Assembly (NCBI GenBank): GCA_947044405.1
Contig: CAMRHE010000332.1
Coordinates: 868,001-932,000, forward strand
From: Leptodactylus fallax
Lineage: Eukaryota; Chordata; Amphibia; Anura; Leptodactylidae
Reading direction: 5' to 3'
DNA length: 64,000 nucleotides
Shown here: in pieces, positions 1 to 11,200 of the stretch
How positions within the stretch are numbered: position 1 is the first letter of the stretch
How the letters are laid out: the number at the start of each line of letters is the position of its first letter
The notes under the pieces: generated by a model
Database searches by the model: none
What the model was told of the DNA's origin: nothing
The model's input: the letters and a program-made list of their open reading frames with translations, nothing else
Translations under genes and position numbers: made by a program

Positions 1-760
1 CGGATGTCCACGGTCCAACCTCGTTTGACCCTGTTGACCAAAGCATCCTTTTCAGGATGAGGAGCCCATCTGTACGAGAAAACCATACAAAGAGTCTGGA
101 GCAGGCTAGAAAGGATAACATCATCCATCTGGAGGGAACTCAGAGCAATTTACCTGGCACTCCTCCATTTCTCTCCTCTTCTCAGAGGAAGAGCTGTCAA
201 GATCCGATCAGACAACATGGCGACCGTAATAAACAGGGAGGCACCAGATCGTTATCTCTCCTTAGGGAGGCAGGTCTGATTTTCACCTGGGCAGAGAAAA
301 ATCTGACCCATCTCTCCGCAGTTCACATCAAGGACTCTTTGAACATAGTAGCAGACCAGTTGAGTCAGGGTCCTACCGTATCAGGAGAATGGGCTCTCAA
401 TCAAGAGTTTTTCCACCAGATCACCCTGAAGTGGGGTCTTCCAGATGTAGACCTTATGCGACCAGACCCAACGCCAAGGTAGAGACGTTCTACTCACTGT
501 ATCAGGAGGACTATCCCTTGGCAGTGGATGCCCTGTCCATCCCTTGGAGGTTCAGGCTGGCGTACATCTTCCCTCCACTTTCCATGATACTAAGGGTATT
601 GATGAAAGTGAGACAGGACCAAGCCTCTTTGATAGCCATTCTGCTATTCTGGTCAAAAAGAGCTTGGTTTTCCCAATGAGTCGAGGGATCTATTTGAGGC
701 TTCCCCTAATGCAAAACCTGGTTTTCCAAGGAGATTCAACCTGACAGCCTGGAGGTTGGT
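1..760 (+). pseudogene. DIRS-type retroelement, RT/RNase H remnant
   Basis: This is the 3' part of a DIRS-like reverse transcriptase/RNase H region, truncated by the window edge. Recognisable segments are the RNase H-like stretch around 290-375, translated as LSAVHIKDSLNIVADQLSQG, and WGLPDVDLM around 430-460. The frame then shifts: RLAYIFPPLS at about 552-581 lies in another frame, so the coding region is broken near 470-490. In living DIRS elements this enzyme copies the element RNA, and the copy is integrated by a tyrosine recombinase; the next feature is such a recombinase in the same orientation. Family assignment rests on motif memory. Confidence 0.75.
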
Positions 761-769
761 CAGTCCCTA

Positions 770-1843
770 TGGAAATCTAGAGGACTGTCAGAAGTTGTCC
801 TGAAAACCCTTTGCTGCGCAAACGCAGAATCCACCAATAAAAGTTACCTAAGGATAGGTAATGTCTTCAAGGAGTGGTGCTCCAGACAAAAAGTGAATAG
901 TTTGAATCCTTCTATGGGAGTGATTCTAAATTTTCCTCAGGACGGCTTGGATAAGGGCCTTTCCCCTGCCACATTTAAGGTACAGGTTCAGCCCTATCCA
1001 CCTGCTTAAGCAGATGATTGTCTCACAACCCCTTATTTTCCACATTTCTTAAGGGTGCTATGAGACTTAGGCCAGTAGTTGCAGCTCCTGTTCCACACTG
1101 GGATCTATCCACAGTTCTTTCTGGTCTCTGCGGCCCACCATTTGAACCATTGGAGGTGGTTGTTCTTAAGTTTCTGGCTTTCAAAACCACCTTTTTGCTA
1201 GCTATCACCTCAGCAAAAAGAGTAGGAGAGTTGCAGGCTTTTCTTCTGAAGATCCATATATTTCATTTTTTTCCGATAGGGTCCAACTCAGATTTTTTTC
1301 TGGGTTTAACCGTAAGGTGCCCTTTCGTGCTAATATCAACCAGGTGGTCTCCTTACCAGTTTTCTTTCCCAGCTCCATCTTCCAAGGAGGAGGGAAAACT
1401 CCATACACTGGATGTAATAAGGTGTCTACAAATTTATCTTCTGTGTACACGGCCCTTCAGAAGATCGGAGAACCTCTTAATTAATATATATGGTAGAGAC
1501 AAAGGTCTCAATGCTTCCAAACCCTTTTTATCATGATGGATTAAAGAAGCAATTAAAAGTTCTTTTTGTTCGCGGGTTAACACCGACCGAGTTCATCAGA
1601 GCCCATTCAACCAGGGCTGTGTCGGCCTCCTGGGCTGAGAGTGGGTCTTGCCTTTTGAGCAGTTGTGCAGTCACTTTTTGGTCACCCCAACTAACCTTTG
1701 TTAAACACTATCAGTTAGATGTCCGTAGTTCAGAGGCTACTGCCTTTGGACATTCATACTGTCTTAAGCACTGTAGTGCGAAAGAACCCTCCCTAGGGGA
1801 TCTGCTTGCTACATCCCCGTATTGTGCTGCTAGAAGGATGTAA
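770..1843 (+). pseudogene. DIRS-type tyrosine recombinase remnant
   Basis: This is a decayed tyrosine recombinase of a DIRS element. The segment TSAKRVGELQAF (about 1207-1242) carries the usual first-arginine context. The downstream segment RAHSTRAVSASWAE (about 1599-1640) has the H-x-x-R pair. FVKHYQLDV (about 1699-1725) supplies the expected tyrosine. The frame changes near 1490-1530, so the protein is not made as one piece. In this family the recombinase integrates a circular DNA intermediate, which is why DIRS elements lack LTRs and a DDE integrase. The stop is at 1841-1843, directly before a large inverted repeat. Confidence 0.75.
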
Positions 1844-1849
1844 GGGAAT

Positions 1850-2108
1850 CGTTGATTACGATGATGTTAATCTGTTTTCCCTTAGTCCTAACAGCAGTAC
1901 AAACTTCCCCCACTCTGGTAATATTGTTCTTTATTTATAATTGACACAAGGGGAGGAGGTCTCTTTTGCGCTCTTATAGAGGTGTTGTCCTGCAATTAAT
2001 TATGCTAATTAAAAATTCTGCCTGGCCTACCAGCACACAGGGGCAGAAATACCCCATATTTAGCTGCTGTTAGGACTAAGGGAAAACAGATTAACATCAT
2101 AATCATCG
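1850..2108. repeat. Inverted repeat at DIRS 3' end
   Basis: The arm at about 1850-1897 is the near-perfect reverse complement of about 2064-2108. Both contain CTGTTTTCCCTTAGTCCTAA or its complement, and a spacer of about 165 bp separates them. The pair lies immediately after the recombinase stop, where DIRS elements carry inverted terminal and internal complementary regions. The right arm ends exactly where the chromodomain-like fragment begins, so 2108 is probably the element boundary. Confidence 0.7.
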
Positions 2109-2377
2109 AATATCTACTGAAATGGAAAGTATTCTATGAACATGATAACAGCACTTGGGAGCCAGAAAAGAACCTGGATTATCCGGCCAGTTATCCCTGT
2201 ATGAGAGCACATATGGCACCAAGGCGAGACAATGAACATAATTTCAAGATAAACTTATGGCACACCAACAATGATCCCTTTGTGGATGATCCTGTGGCAC
2301 CCAGAAGTGACCAATTACAGAATCTTACAAAAAATTTGTGGCACGCTATCAGTGTGCCTGGCCTGCAAGCTGAAATA

Positions 2378-4011
2378 CAGTCATATGAAAAAGTTTGGGC
2401 ACCCCTATTAATCTTAATCATTTTTAGTTCTAAATATTTGGGTGTTTGCAACAGCCATTTCAATTTGATATATCTAATAACTGATGGACACAGTAATATT
2501 TCAGGATTGAAATGAGGTTTATTGTACTAACAGAAAATGCGCAATATGCATTAAACCAAAATTTGACCGGTGCAAAAGTATGGGCACCCTTATCATTTTA
2601 TTGATTTGAATACTCCTAACTACTTTTTACTGACTTACTGAAGCACAAAATTGGTTTTGTAACCTCACTGAGCTTTGAACTTCATAGCCAGGTGTATCCA
2701 ATCATGAGAAAAGGTATTTAAGGTGGCCAAATGCAAGTTGTTCTCCTATTTGAATCTCCTCTGAAGAGTGGCATCATGGGCTCCTCAAAACAACTCTCAA
2801 ATGATCTGAAAACAAAGATTGTTCAACATAGTTGTTCAGGGGAAGGATACAAAAAGTTGTCTCAGAGATTTAACCTGTCAGTTTCCACTGTGAGGAACAT
2901 AGTAAGGAAATGGAAGACCACAGGGACAGTTCTTGTTAAGCCCAGAAGTGACAGGCCAAGAAAAATATCAGAAAGGCAGAGAAGAAGAATGGTGAGAACA
3001 GTCAAGGACAATCCACAGACCACCTCCAAAGAGCTGCAGCATCATCTTGCTGCAGATGGTGTCACTGTGCATCGGTCAGCAATACAGCACACTTTGCACA
3101 AGGAGAAGCTGTATGGGAGAGTGATGCGAAAGAAGCCGTTTCTGAAAGCACGCCACAAACAGAGTCGCCTGAGGTATGCAAAAGCACATTTGGACAAGCC
3201 AGCTTCATTTTGGAAGAAGGTCCTGTGGACTGATGAAACAAAGATTGAGTTGTTTGGTCATACAAAAAGGCGTTATGCATGGCGTCAAAAAAACACAGCA
3301 TTCCAAGAAAAACACTTGCTACCCACTGTAAAATTTGGTGGAGGTTCCATCATGCTTTGGGGCTGTGTGGCCAATGCCGGCACTGGGAATCTTGTTAAAG
3401 TTGAGGGTCGCATGGATTCAACTCAGAATCAGCAGATTCTTGAGAATAATGTACAAGAATCAGTGACGAATTTGAAGTTACGCCGGGGATGGATATTTCA
3501 GCAAGACAATGATCCAAATCTACTCAGGCATTCATGCAGAGGAACAATTACAATGTTCTGGAATGGCCATCCCAGTCCCCAGACCTGAAGATCATTGAAC
3601 ATCTGTGGGATAATTTGAAGCGGGCTGTCCATGCTCGGCGACCATCAAACTTAACTGAACTGGAATTGTTTTGTAAAGAGGAATGGTCAAAAATACCTTC
3701 ATCCAGGATCCAGGAACTGATTAAAAGCTACAGGAAGCGACTAGAGGCTGTTATTTTTGCAAAAGGAGGATCTACTAAATATTAATGTCACTTTTCTGTT
3801 GAGGTGCCCATACTTTTGCACCGGTCAAATTTTGGTTTAATGCATATTGCACATTTTCTGTTAGTACAATAAACCTCATTTCAATCCTGAAATATTACTG
3901 TGTCCTCAGTTATTAGATATATCAAATTGAAATGGCTGTTGCAAAACCCAAATATTTAGAACTAAAAATGATTAAGATTAATAGGGGTGCCCAAACTTTT
4001 TCATATGACTG
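2378..4011 (+). mobile_element. Tc1/mariner transposon (Tc1-a), near full length
   Basis: The element is 1634 bp, starting CAGTCATATGAAAAAGTTTG and ending in its reverse complement, with a TA dinucleotide on each side (2376-2377 and 4012-4013). The terminal inverted repeats are about 210 bp (2378-2591 and 3803-4011) and nearly identical. It sits inside the chromodomain-like fragment, so it is the younger insertion. Confidence 0.92.
2776..3785 (+). pseudogene. Tc1-a transposase, one frameshift
   Basis: This is a DD34E transposase that would cut and reinsert the surrounding element. The ATG at 2776 starts MGSSKQLSNDLKTKIVQHS. An N-terminal paired helix-turn-helix region follows (LSQRFNLSVSTVRNIVRKW and a second helical block ending near KLYGR). 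The first catalytic Asp is in WTDETK (about 3229-3246), the second in FQQDNDPN (about 3500-3520). The frame then shifts at about 3520-3540. The Glu-containing SPDLKIIEHLW and the C-terminus ending at 3785 lie in the next frame. Apart from that break the gene is full length for the family (about 335-345 aa), so it decayed recently. Confidence 0.85.
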
Positions 4012-4289
4012 TAGCTGGACTATCTTCCAAACGTGATCATGATGAAGTAGAAGTTGTTGTTGTTCTTCCTCTCATTGTTATTTGGCGTTAAAACTGGGCC
4101 TGCATCTACGAGGTAATGTCAGTACTAGAAAGCACCCAGCCTTGCTGCGTTTCTATAATAAATATATTCTACTCCAGCACTCCAAACATAAGAGCTATTC
4201 AGTGCAAATAAGCTTTATTAACATCTTGTCAAAACAATTTGAATGTTACATGGTAGAGCATTAATGGGTTAGTATAAAGTCAGACATCA

Positions 4290-5165
4290 ACAGATCCCCT
4301 GGATCTTCATCTGCGGGACATCTGTTACTCCAGTGGTGCAGTGCATTACTACCATTGCTGCATTTCTAGACGGTGTTGGCTGATGATCAAAATAATGACC
4401 CAATGCACCATGAAAGCTATGTATAGCCCCTGCCCATAATTGTTGTTTCACTTGTTGATGGTGGCGTGCACCCACATGGAGGTTTATAAAGTAAAGCCAT
4501 CATGGCGATATCAGACAGGGACAGCTTTCCTAAAGAAATAATGGTGGCTAGGTAAGCTCGATTAAGACTGCGTGCTGCCATCAGTTTGCGAAATGCAGTG
4601 GAATCCACTAAGTGGCAAGGGAGCAACTGCACCACCAGTAACTTGGCCATGGTAATTGGGCGCAGATTGCTGTTTACTGCACACACATCCCTTTATGGGT
4701 GATGACGTTGGCATGGAGGAGGAGGAGATGCAGAAGGAGATGATAGTGATAACTACAATGACCATGTGCTAGGTGTGGATGTGGCCTGTCTATAAAGAAG
4801 GTCATAGGAGAAGGAATAGGACAGTCTTGATCACTTTGCCTGTCAGTGCCACTTCCAATTCTATTGTGCCAAATTAGCTGGTGATGCCGCTTCATGTGTG
4901 TACAGTGGCCAACAAGTGTGCCTGCCCATCCACGGCTACTTTTCTGCTTGCAGATCTTGTACACAAAAATGATCAGATTCAGTAATTTCTTCCCCACATT
5001 TTTGTGACTCATCATGGCAATGGGATTCCTCTATGCTCTCACAATTCCCAATAAATTTCCCCTTAGTGCCCGTACCACCGCAACTACCAGTAGCAAACCT
5101 GTCACTACTACCTCCACCAATAATCATGTCTTCTACCTCTACCTCCTTTATATCCAAAAAATCCC
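4290..5165 (-). pseudogene. BED-type hAT transposase remnant
   Basis: Reverse-strand pieces match a BED-finger hAT transposase. Near 5157-5030 is an acidic, glycine-rich leader (EVEDMIIGGGSSDRFATGS). Near 4975-4880 is a BED-like finger (KICKQ then HCTHMKRHHQLIWH) whose first cysteine appears lost. At 4640-4560 is LLPCHLVDSTAFRKLMA, the counterpart of LPFHLVDSAPFRELMA in the larger hAT copy at 20.8 kb. Frames are broken throughout. The part right of about 4738 is duplicated at 23088-23520. Confidence 0.6.
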
Positions 5166-5360
5166 AAATCCTGACACTGTGTATTTGTGAAAATACAGTA
5201 TTAGACTATAACACTCTGCGTTAGCCAGTTTTTTTTTTTTGGTTTTTTTTTATTACTCGCACATTATAAGTATGGTTAACTAAGAAAACCCAAAACCTTA
5301 ACAAACTGAGTTTTTAATGACTACCACAGGCTGCGTCATTGTTCTTACCATTAGAATGGT

Positions 5361-6608
5361 ACACATCACACACACAACTCCGCTCCATATACATCATACA
5401 CACACAGCTCTGCTCCATACACATCATACACACACAGCTCTGCTCCATATACATCATACACACACAGCTCTGCTCCGTACACGTCATACACACACAGCTC
5501 TGCTCCATACACATCATACACACACAGCTCTGCTCCATACACATCATACACACACAGCTCTGCTCCATACACATCATACACACACAGCTCTGCTCCATAC
5601 ACATCACACACACACACAGCTCCATGCATCCACACACACCTCATCACACACACAGCTCTGCTCCATACACGTCATACACACACAGCTCTGCTCCATACAC
5701 GTCATACACACACAGCTCTGCTCCATACACATCACACACACAGCTCCGCTCCATATACACATCATACACACACAGCTCTGCTCCATACACATCACACACA
5801 CAACTCCGCTCCATACACATCATACACACACAGCTCTGCTCCGTACACGTCATACACACACGGCTCTGCTCCATACACATCATACACACACAGCTCTGCT
5901 CCATACACATCATACACACACAGCTCTGCTCCATACACATCATACACACACAGCTCTGCTCCGTACACGTCATACACACACGGCTCTGCTCCATACACAT
6001 CATACACACACAGCTCTGCTCCATACACGTCATACACACACAGCTCTGCTCCATACACATCATACACACACAGCTCTGCTCCGTACACGTCATACACACA
6101 CGGCTCTGCTCCATACACATCATACACACACAGCTCTGCTCCATACACATCATACACACACGGCTCTGCTCCATACACATCATACACACAGCTCTGCTCC
6201 ATACACGTCATACACACACGGCTCTGCTCCATACACGTCATACACACACAGCTCTGCTCCATACACATCATACACACACGGCTCTGCTCCATACACATCA
6301 TACACACACGGCTCTGCTCCATACACGTCATACACACACAGCTCTGCTCCATACACATCATACACACACAGCTCTGCTCCATACACATCATACACACACA
6401 GCTCTGCTCCATACACGTCATACACACACAGCTCTGCTCCATACACATCATACACACACAGCTCTGCTCCATACACGTCATACACACACAGCTGTGCTCC
6501 ATACACGTCATACACACACGGCTCTGCTCCATACACATCATACACACATGGCTCTGCTCCATACACATCATACACACACGGCTCTGCTCCATACACATCA
6601 TATACACT
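5361..6608 (+). repeat. 30-bp minisatellite, array 1
   Basis: About 41 tandem copies of a 30-bp unit with core GCTCTGCTCCATACAC followed by a TCATACACACACA-type tail. Two sites vary repeatedly between units: ACATCAT versus ACGTCAT, and CAGCTCT versus CGGCTCT. Because 30 is divisible by 3, several frames on both strands stay open for hundreds of codons. I regard these as non-genic. The array directly precedes the conserved block upstream of gene A. Confidence 0.95.
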
Positions 6609-6806
6609 GTAACTACATCCTGACCCTGTCACGTACACTTCAGCTCATCCAGCACAGCAGAGTCCTGTATACACTGAGCACGTAACCTGGTAACACCTCA
6701 TCATGTGATCACTTGGCTCCTCCCACACATAGGACTGATCACATGACTGTTACATCATCACAGGTCCTGTAACCCAAGAGGAAGTATATATGCAGTACAG
6801 GAGGAG
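6609..6806 (+). promoter_or_regulatory. Putative promoter / noncoding first exon of gene A
   Basis: This block of about 200 bp is conserved at 28425-28644, 52201-52415 (minus) and 55974-56166, each time between a 30-bp array and a zinc-finger gene on the same strand. It contains CTCCTCCCACAC, E-box-like TCACATGA, two GTAAC half-sites and GAAGTATATATGC. It ends at a good splice donor, GGAGGAG then GTATGTGTG (intron from 6807). Coding exon 1 of gene A is preceded by a splice acceptor (CATTCAG, exon from 8209), so an upstream noncoding exon must exist, and this block is the best candidate. The start site is not determined. Confidence 0.5.
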
Positions 6807-8208
6807 GTATGTGTGTATATACAGTATATATATATATGTATAGTCACCGTCTTTGTCTGTCAGGATCACTGCGCCACATACAACATTAACCCCGTCATTT
6901 ATTATCAAAGCTGTTTTAACCAAAAATTTTATTTCTGTGTTTTAAGGGACAGAACTATTTTTACTTTTGTAGCCGTACGAGGGATTTTTTTGTGTTATGA
7001 GTAATTTGCTTTTTTTTTTAACTTATTCATTAGTTTTTATTAACTTTTTTTTTTTTTTGACGGGAATGACAGAAAAGCAATATGGCGGGTGTTTCTGTGG
7101 TGTTTGTGTTGTTTTATGCCGTGCAGTGTACAGAGGGGTCAGCACGACTGAGACAATTTCATATATGTGTGTATTTTTAAAGAATGTTACAGAATAAAAC
7201 AACTTTTTATGGCAATCGATTTTTTTAATAAACTTTTTTTTTGTCTTTATTTTTTTTAAATTCCCTCTAGGACTCTTCACAATATTTGAGGTCTTATCGA
7301 AATTATTCTTCCCTCTTTAGGCCTTCCTTATCCACGAAATCATGGACTTCATAAGGGCAAATTTTTGAAAAATAATACAGATGTGCTCCATTTTGCGGTC
7401 CACGGAGCTTCCTTAAGGCCAGAGCCCCACGTGGCGTAAATGCTGAGGAAAAAAACGCAGTGTCTTACAGTCACATCAAAGTGGATAGGATTCTAACAAA
7501 TCCCATCCCCACTTTGCGGGATAAAATATGGTGCGAACACATGATTTCTAAAACCATTGCGGATTTGGAAATCGTAGCATGTCAATTATATCCATGGAAA
7601 CGGCAGCAGTTTCCCTATAGATATAATGGAAGCAGAAAGTCCGCAGAGAAAACCTCTGTGAACTTTCTGTGCAAAGCGCTGGTGGAATAACCGCCACGTG
7701 GGACCTTAGCCTCAAGTCTTTGGGTCTGTGGCAATCACGGACCGCACATGGATGCCATCTTGGTGCTATCCCTTTTTCGTGGACCCACAGACAATAGAAA
7801 AGTATAATGTCTGCGATTCACAAGTTCACAATTGTCTATTATGGAACCCTTCACTACACGTCACAGACCTCCAGGGTCCTCGGAAAAACAAAACCTGTAG
7901 ACTGAGTGGGTGTTAAATTCTGGGCCGCTGCTTTTATGGTCCTTTTTAGTCCATTTACATCATTGTAAGATAAACATTGATTACAGCCTTGATGCCAATA
8001 TGAAGGTCATGTGACCATGGCGGCCCACGATTGGCTGTAGCTCGCTTGTGAATAATACGGCATACTTTGAAACTACTTTAATCAAATAAGGTTGAAATGT
8101 CCTGACAAGCCAAACATCTCCTGTAACATATTATAGAAAGAGGAAACAACAAATACACTTTATTATCTCCTCACATATTTTATCTTAGTTATATTTTTAT
8201 CCATTCAG
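6807..8208 (+). other. Putative 5'-UTR intron of gene A
   Basis: There is no credible coding gene here. It begins with a TG/TA microsatellite (about 6807-6842), is AT-rich with several poly-T runs, and includes an interspersed repeat-like stretch at about 7390-7920. It ends with a pyrimidine-rich tract and CATTCAG at 8202-8208, taken as the acceptor for coding exon 1. The corresponding stretch in unit 2 is 28645-30375. Confidence 0.5.
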
Positions 8209-8224
8209 GTTCCTACAATACAAG

Positions 8225-11200
8225 ATGAAGAGAGACAGAGACAAGATGGCAGAAAGTCTAATAAATCTCACCCTAGAGATACTGTACCAGCTTACTGGAG
8301 AGGTGAGAGATTCTGATGATGTCACATTACATCATTCTTATCTATAGTAATAACAGATGATATGACTGGAGAGGTGAGAGATTCTGATGATGTCACATTA
8401 CATCATTCTTATCTATAGTAATAACAGATGATATGACTGGAGAGGTGAGAGATTCTGATGATGTCACATGACATCATTCTTATCTATAGTAATAACAGAT
8501 GATATGACTGGAGAGGTGAGAGATTCTGATGATGTCACATTACATCATTCTTATCTATAGTAATAACAGATGATATGACTGGAGAGGTGAGAGATTCTGA
8601 TGATGTCACATTACATCATTCTTATCTATAGTAATAACAGATGATATGACGGGAGAGGTGAGAGATTCTGATGATGTCACATTACATCATTCTTATCTAT
8701 AGTAATAACAGATGATATGACTGGAGAGGTGAGAGATTCTGATGATGTCACATTACATCATTCTTATCTATAGTAATAACAGATGATATGACTGGAGAGG
8801 TGAGAGATTCTGATGATGTCACATTACATCATTCTTATCTATAGTAATAACAGATGATATGACTGGAGAGGTGAGGGACTCTGGACATGTATGTAGTGAT
8901 ATTTATTAATGTGTCTCTCCATAACCAGGATTACACAGTAGTGAAGAAGACCTCTAGTGGGCGCTGTCAGGCTCCTGTGTCTGAAGGATGGGGGAGAACC
9001 CTGAGCCCAATCCCGGGGCCTCCACCTCACTCCCTGATACTGAGGAGGAGATCAATGGACAGAAGATCCTAGAACTCACCAACAAGATGATTGAGCTGCT
9101 GACTGGAGAGGTGACACTGCTGGGAATGCTGGGACATTATACAGGAGCTATGAAGGGATCTGGTGATGACTGTATCATTGTGTTGTCAGGTTCCTATAAG
9201 GTGTCAGGATGTCACTGTCTATTTCTCCATGGAGGAGTGGGAGTATTTAGAAGGACACAAAGATGTGTACAAGGAGGTGATGATGGAGGATCAGCAGCCC
9301 CTCACATCAGCAGGTAATAGACATGACTAAATACACACGGCCTCTCATTATCTGTATGGAAAGAATGAATTCAGTCCCTGTATGTGTTTCCTCCAGTTCC
9401 ATCCAGTAAGAGAACATCAGCGGAGAGATGTCCCAGTCCTCTTCTAGCACAGGATTGTAAGGAAGAAAATGTCTTTCCCCAGGATGATCAGGTAGATGGA
9501 GATAAGGTGACATGAAATCTTCCCTCTGCCCTGTAGAAGGGCTGTGAAGGTCTCGGGGTCAGTCTGGTTTTATCCCACAGTATTAGATGTTTCCTACTTG
9601 TGTAATGAGAAAGGTGGAGATGGCAGGATAAAGCTGACCATAGACATGACATGTTGTCTGGATCTTCTCACAGTTTTCTGGCTATGGAGGCTGCTGGTTG
9701 GAATAAGGAGCCAACATGGTGGATTTATCCAGGAGACCTGCAGCTATTTGCTCAGATAACTCCTGCTGTCAGTTTTGGTGGTCATGATAATGAATGATCT
9801 TTTCTTCTCCTATAAAACCTCCCACGTGACTTCTCCATCCGTCTGGTGACTTTTACAATATTTCCTTCACAGCTTTTGTATGTGGGTGAAGATCTGAAGA
9901 ATATTAATGCTCTGGAGACATATGTGAGGGGAGATGAGGAGTGTAAGGAGGACATTCCTACAGGGAACCGCACAGGTGAGGAGTCACCACTAAATAGGGG
10001 CCTGTTCACATTATGTTTGGCGATCTTGTTGTAATGTCCTTTTGTTTTATTATTGGATCTGTAGGTGTTCATTGGAGCTTCATGTATAAAAGTGTTCAGG
10101 TGTTTCCATTTCTCAAATTCGCATCACTGATCGCAGGCATTAACCCCTCTGTCGTCTCGGTCAAAGCTGACTGAGGCACCATTTTGCCGGAGATCACCAG
10201 AACCCAGAGCAAGCTCCGGGGCCGACATCCCATTATTATGACAGCCAGAAGCCTTGTGAAGGCTCCCAGGCTTGTCTTTAGTATCTTTCTATTGCAGGCT
10301 GCAATACAAATGCCGTTTTTTTGCAGTGCATTAGTGATCAGACCCCCTGAGATTCAAGACCTCTAGGGAGTCTAATAAATGCAAAAAAAAAAAAAATATT
10401 TTTTTAATGTTTTTTTTTTACTTTATTTTTGTTTTATACTGTATTTATTAGACCCACAAGGGGGTCTTAAACCCCAGGGGTCTGATCACTAATGCAATGC
10501 ATTACAATACTAATACATCGCAAAAAAAATGCATTGTAGAATACCAGCACTTCTATTATGGGCTGCATAGAGCAGCCTGTAATAGAAGAAATGTCGAGAC
10601 AAGCCTGGGAGCCTTCGATAGGCTCCCGGCTGTTATGGGAACAGAAAGCTGTCCCCGGATCTTGTCCTGGAGACTGGCGATTGTTCCCAAAAAGGCAGCG
10701 CCCATTCAGAGCCAGGAGAACGCATGGACCAAGGTGTCACCTAATAGCACAGGAGCCTTTATGGTTTTCCACTGAGCATTTCACTAGAAGAGAGAGGTGA
10801 CAGGAACAGCGACACATGGACCTAGGAAGATGGTGGCTGCAAGACAGAAGAGGAGAACAGCCAAAAATCATCATCTACTGGTCCTCACCCTGAGGTCTAC
10901 TGTTACATTGTCATGTGTTTGGTCACCATTGTCGTAGTAAAATTTTAATACATGCCCTGTAATTTGCATGGATGTTTTATATTGATATGTAATAAAGTGT
11001 GAAAATAAATTTAAGGTTATATTATATAAAAATAAATATTGTTTTCTTTTTGGCAGATGACTGTACCAGGAGCTCAGAGGGACATCTCATATCTACAGAT
11101 TATAAAGCAGATGATGGTGGTATCACACAAGATACATATGAAGAACATGTCATTATTCCAGATATACCCTCAGCTCTTGACAGCAAAGTTATGTCATGTG

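Larger units (their letters stand above)
2109..4095 (+). pseudogene. Chromodomain-like fragment split by a Tc1 element
   Basis: The sequence at 2109-2200 translates with a chromodomain signature: EYLLKWKVFYEHDN followed by STWEPEKNLDYPASY. The aromatic residues and the TWEPE-x-NL motif are those of chromodomains, which bind methylated histone tails. The fragment continues to 2377, is interrupted by a Tc1 element at 2378-4011, and resumes at about 4012-4050. A second, reverse-strand copy at about 16130-16300 lacks the insertion and reads straight through the junction. It may derive from a chromovirus integrase tail or from a processed host chromobox gene; I cannot tell which. Confidence 0.55.
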
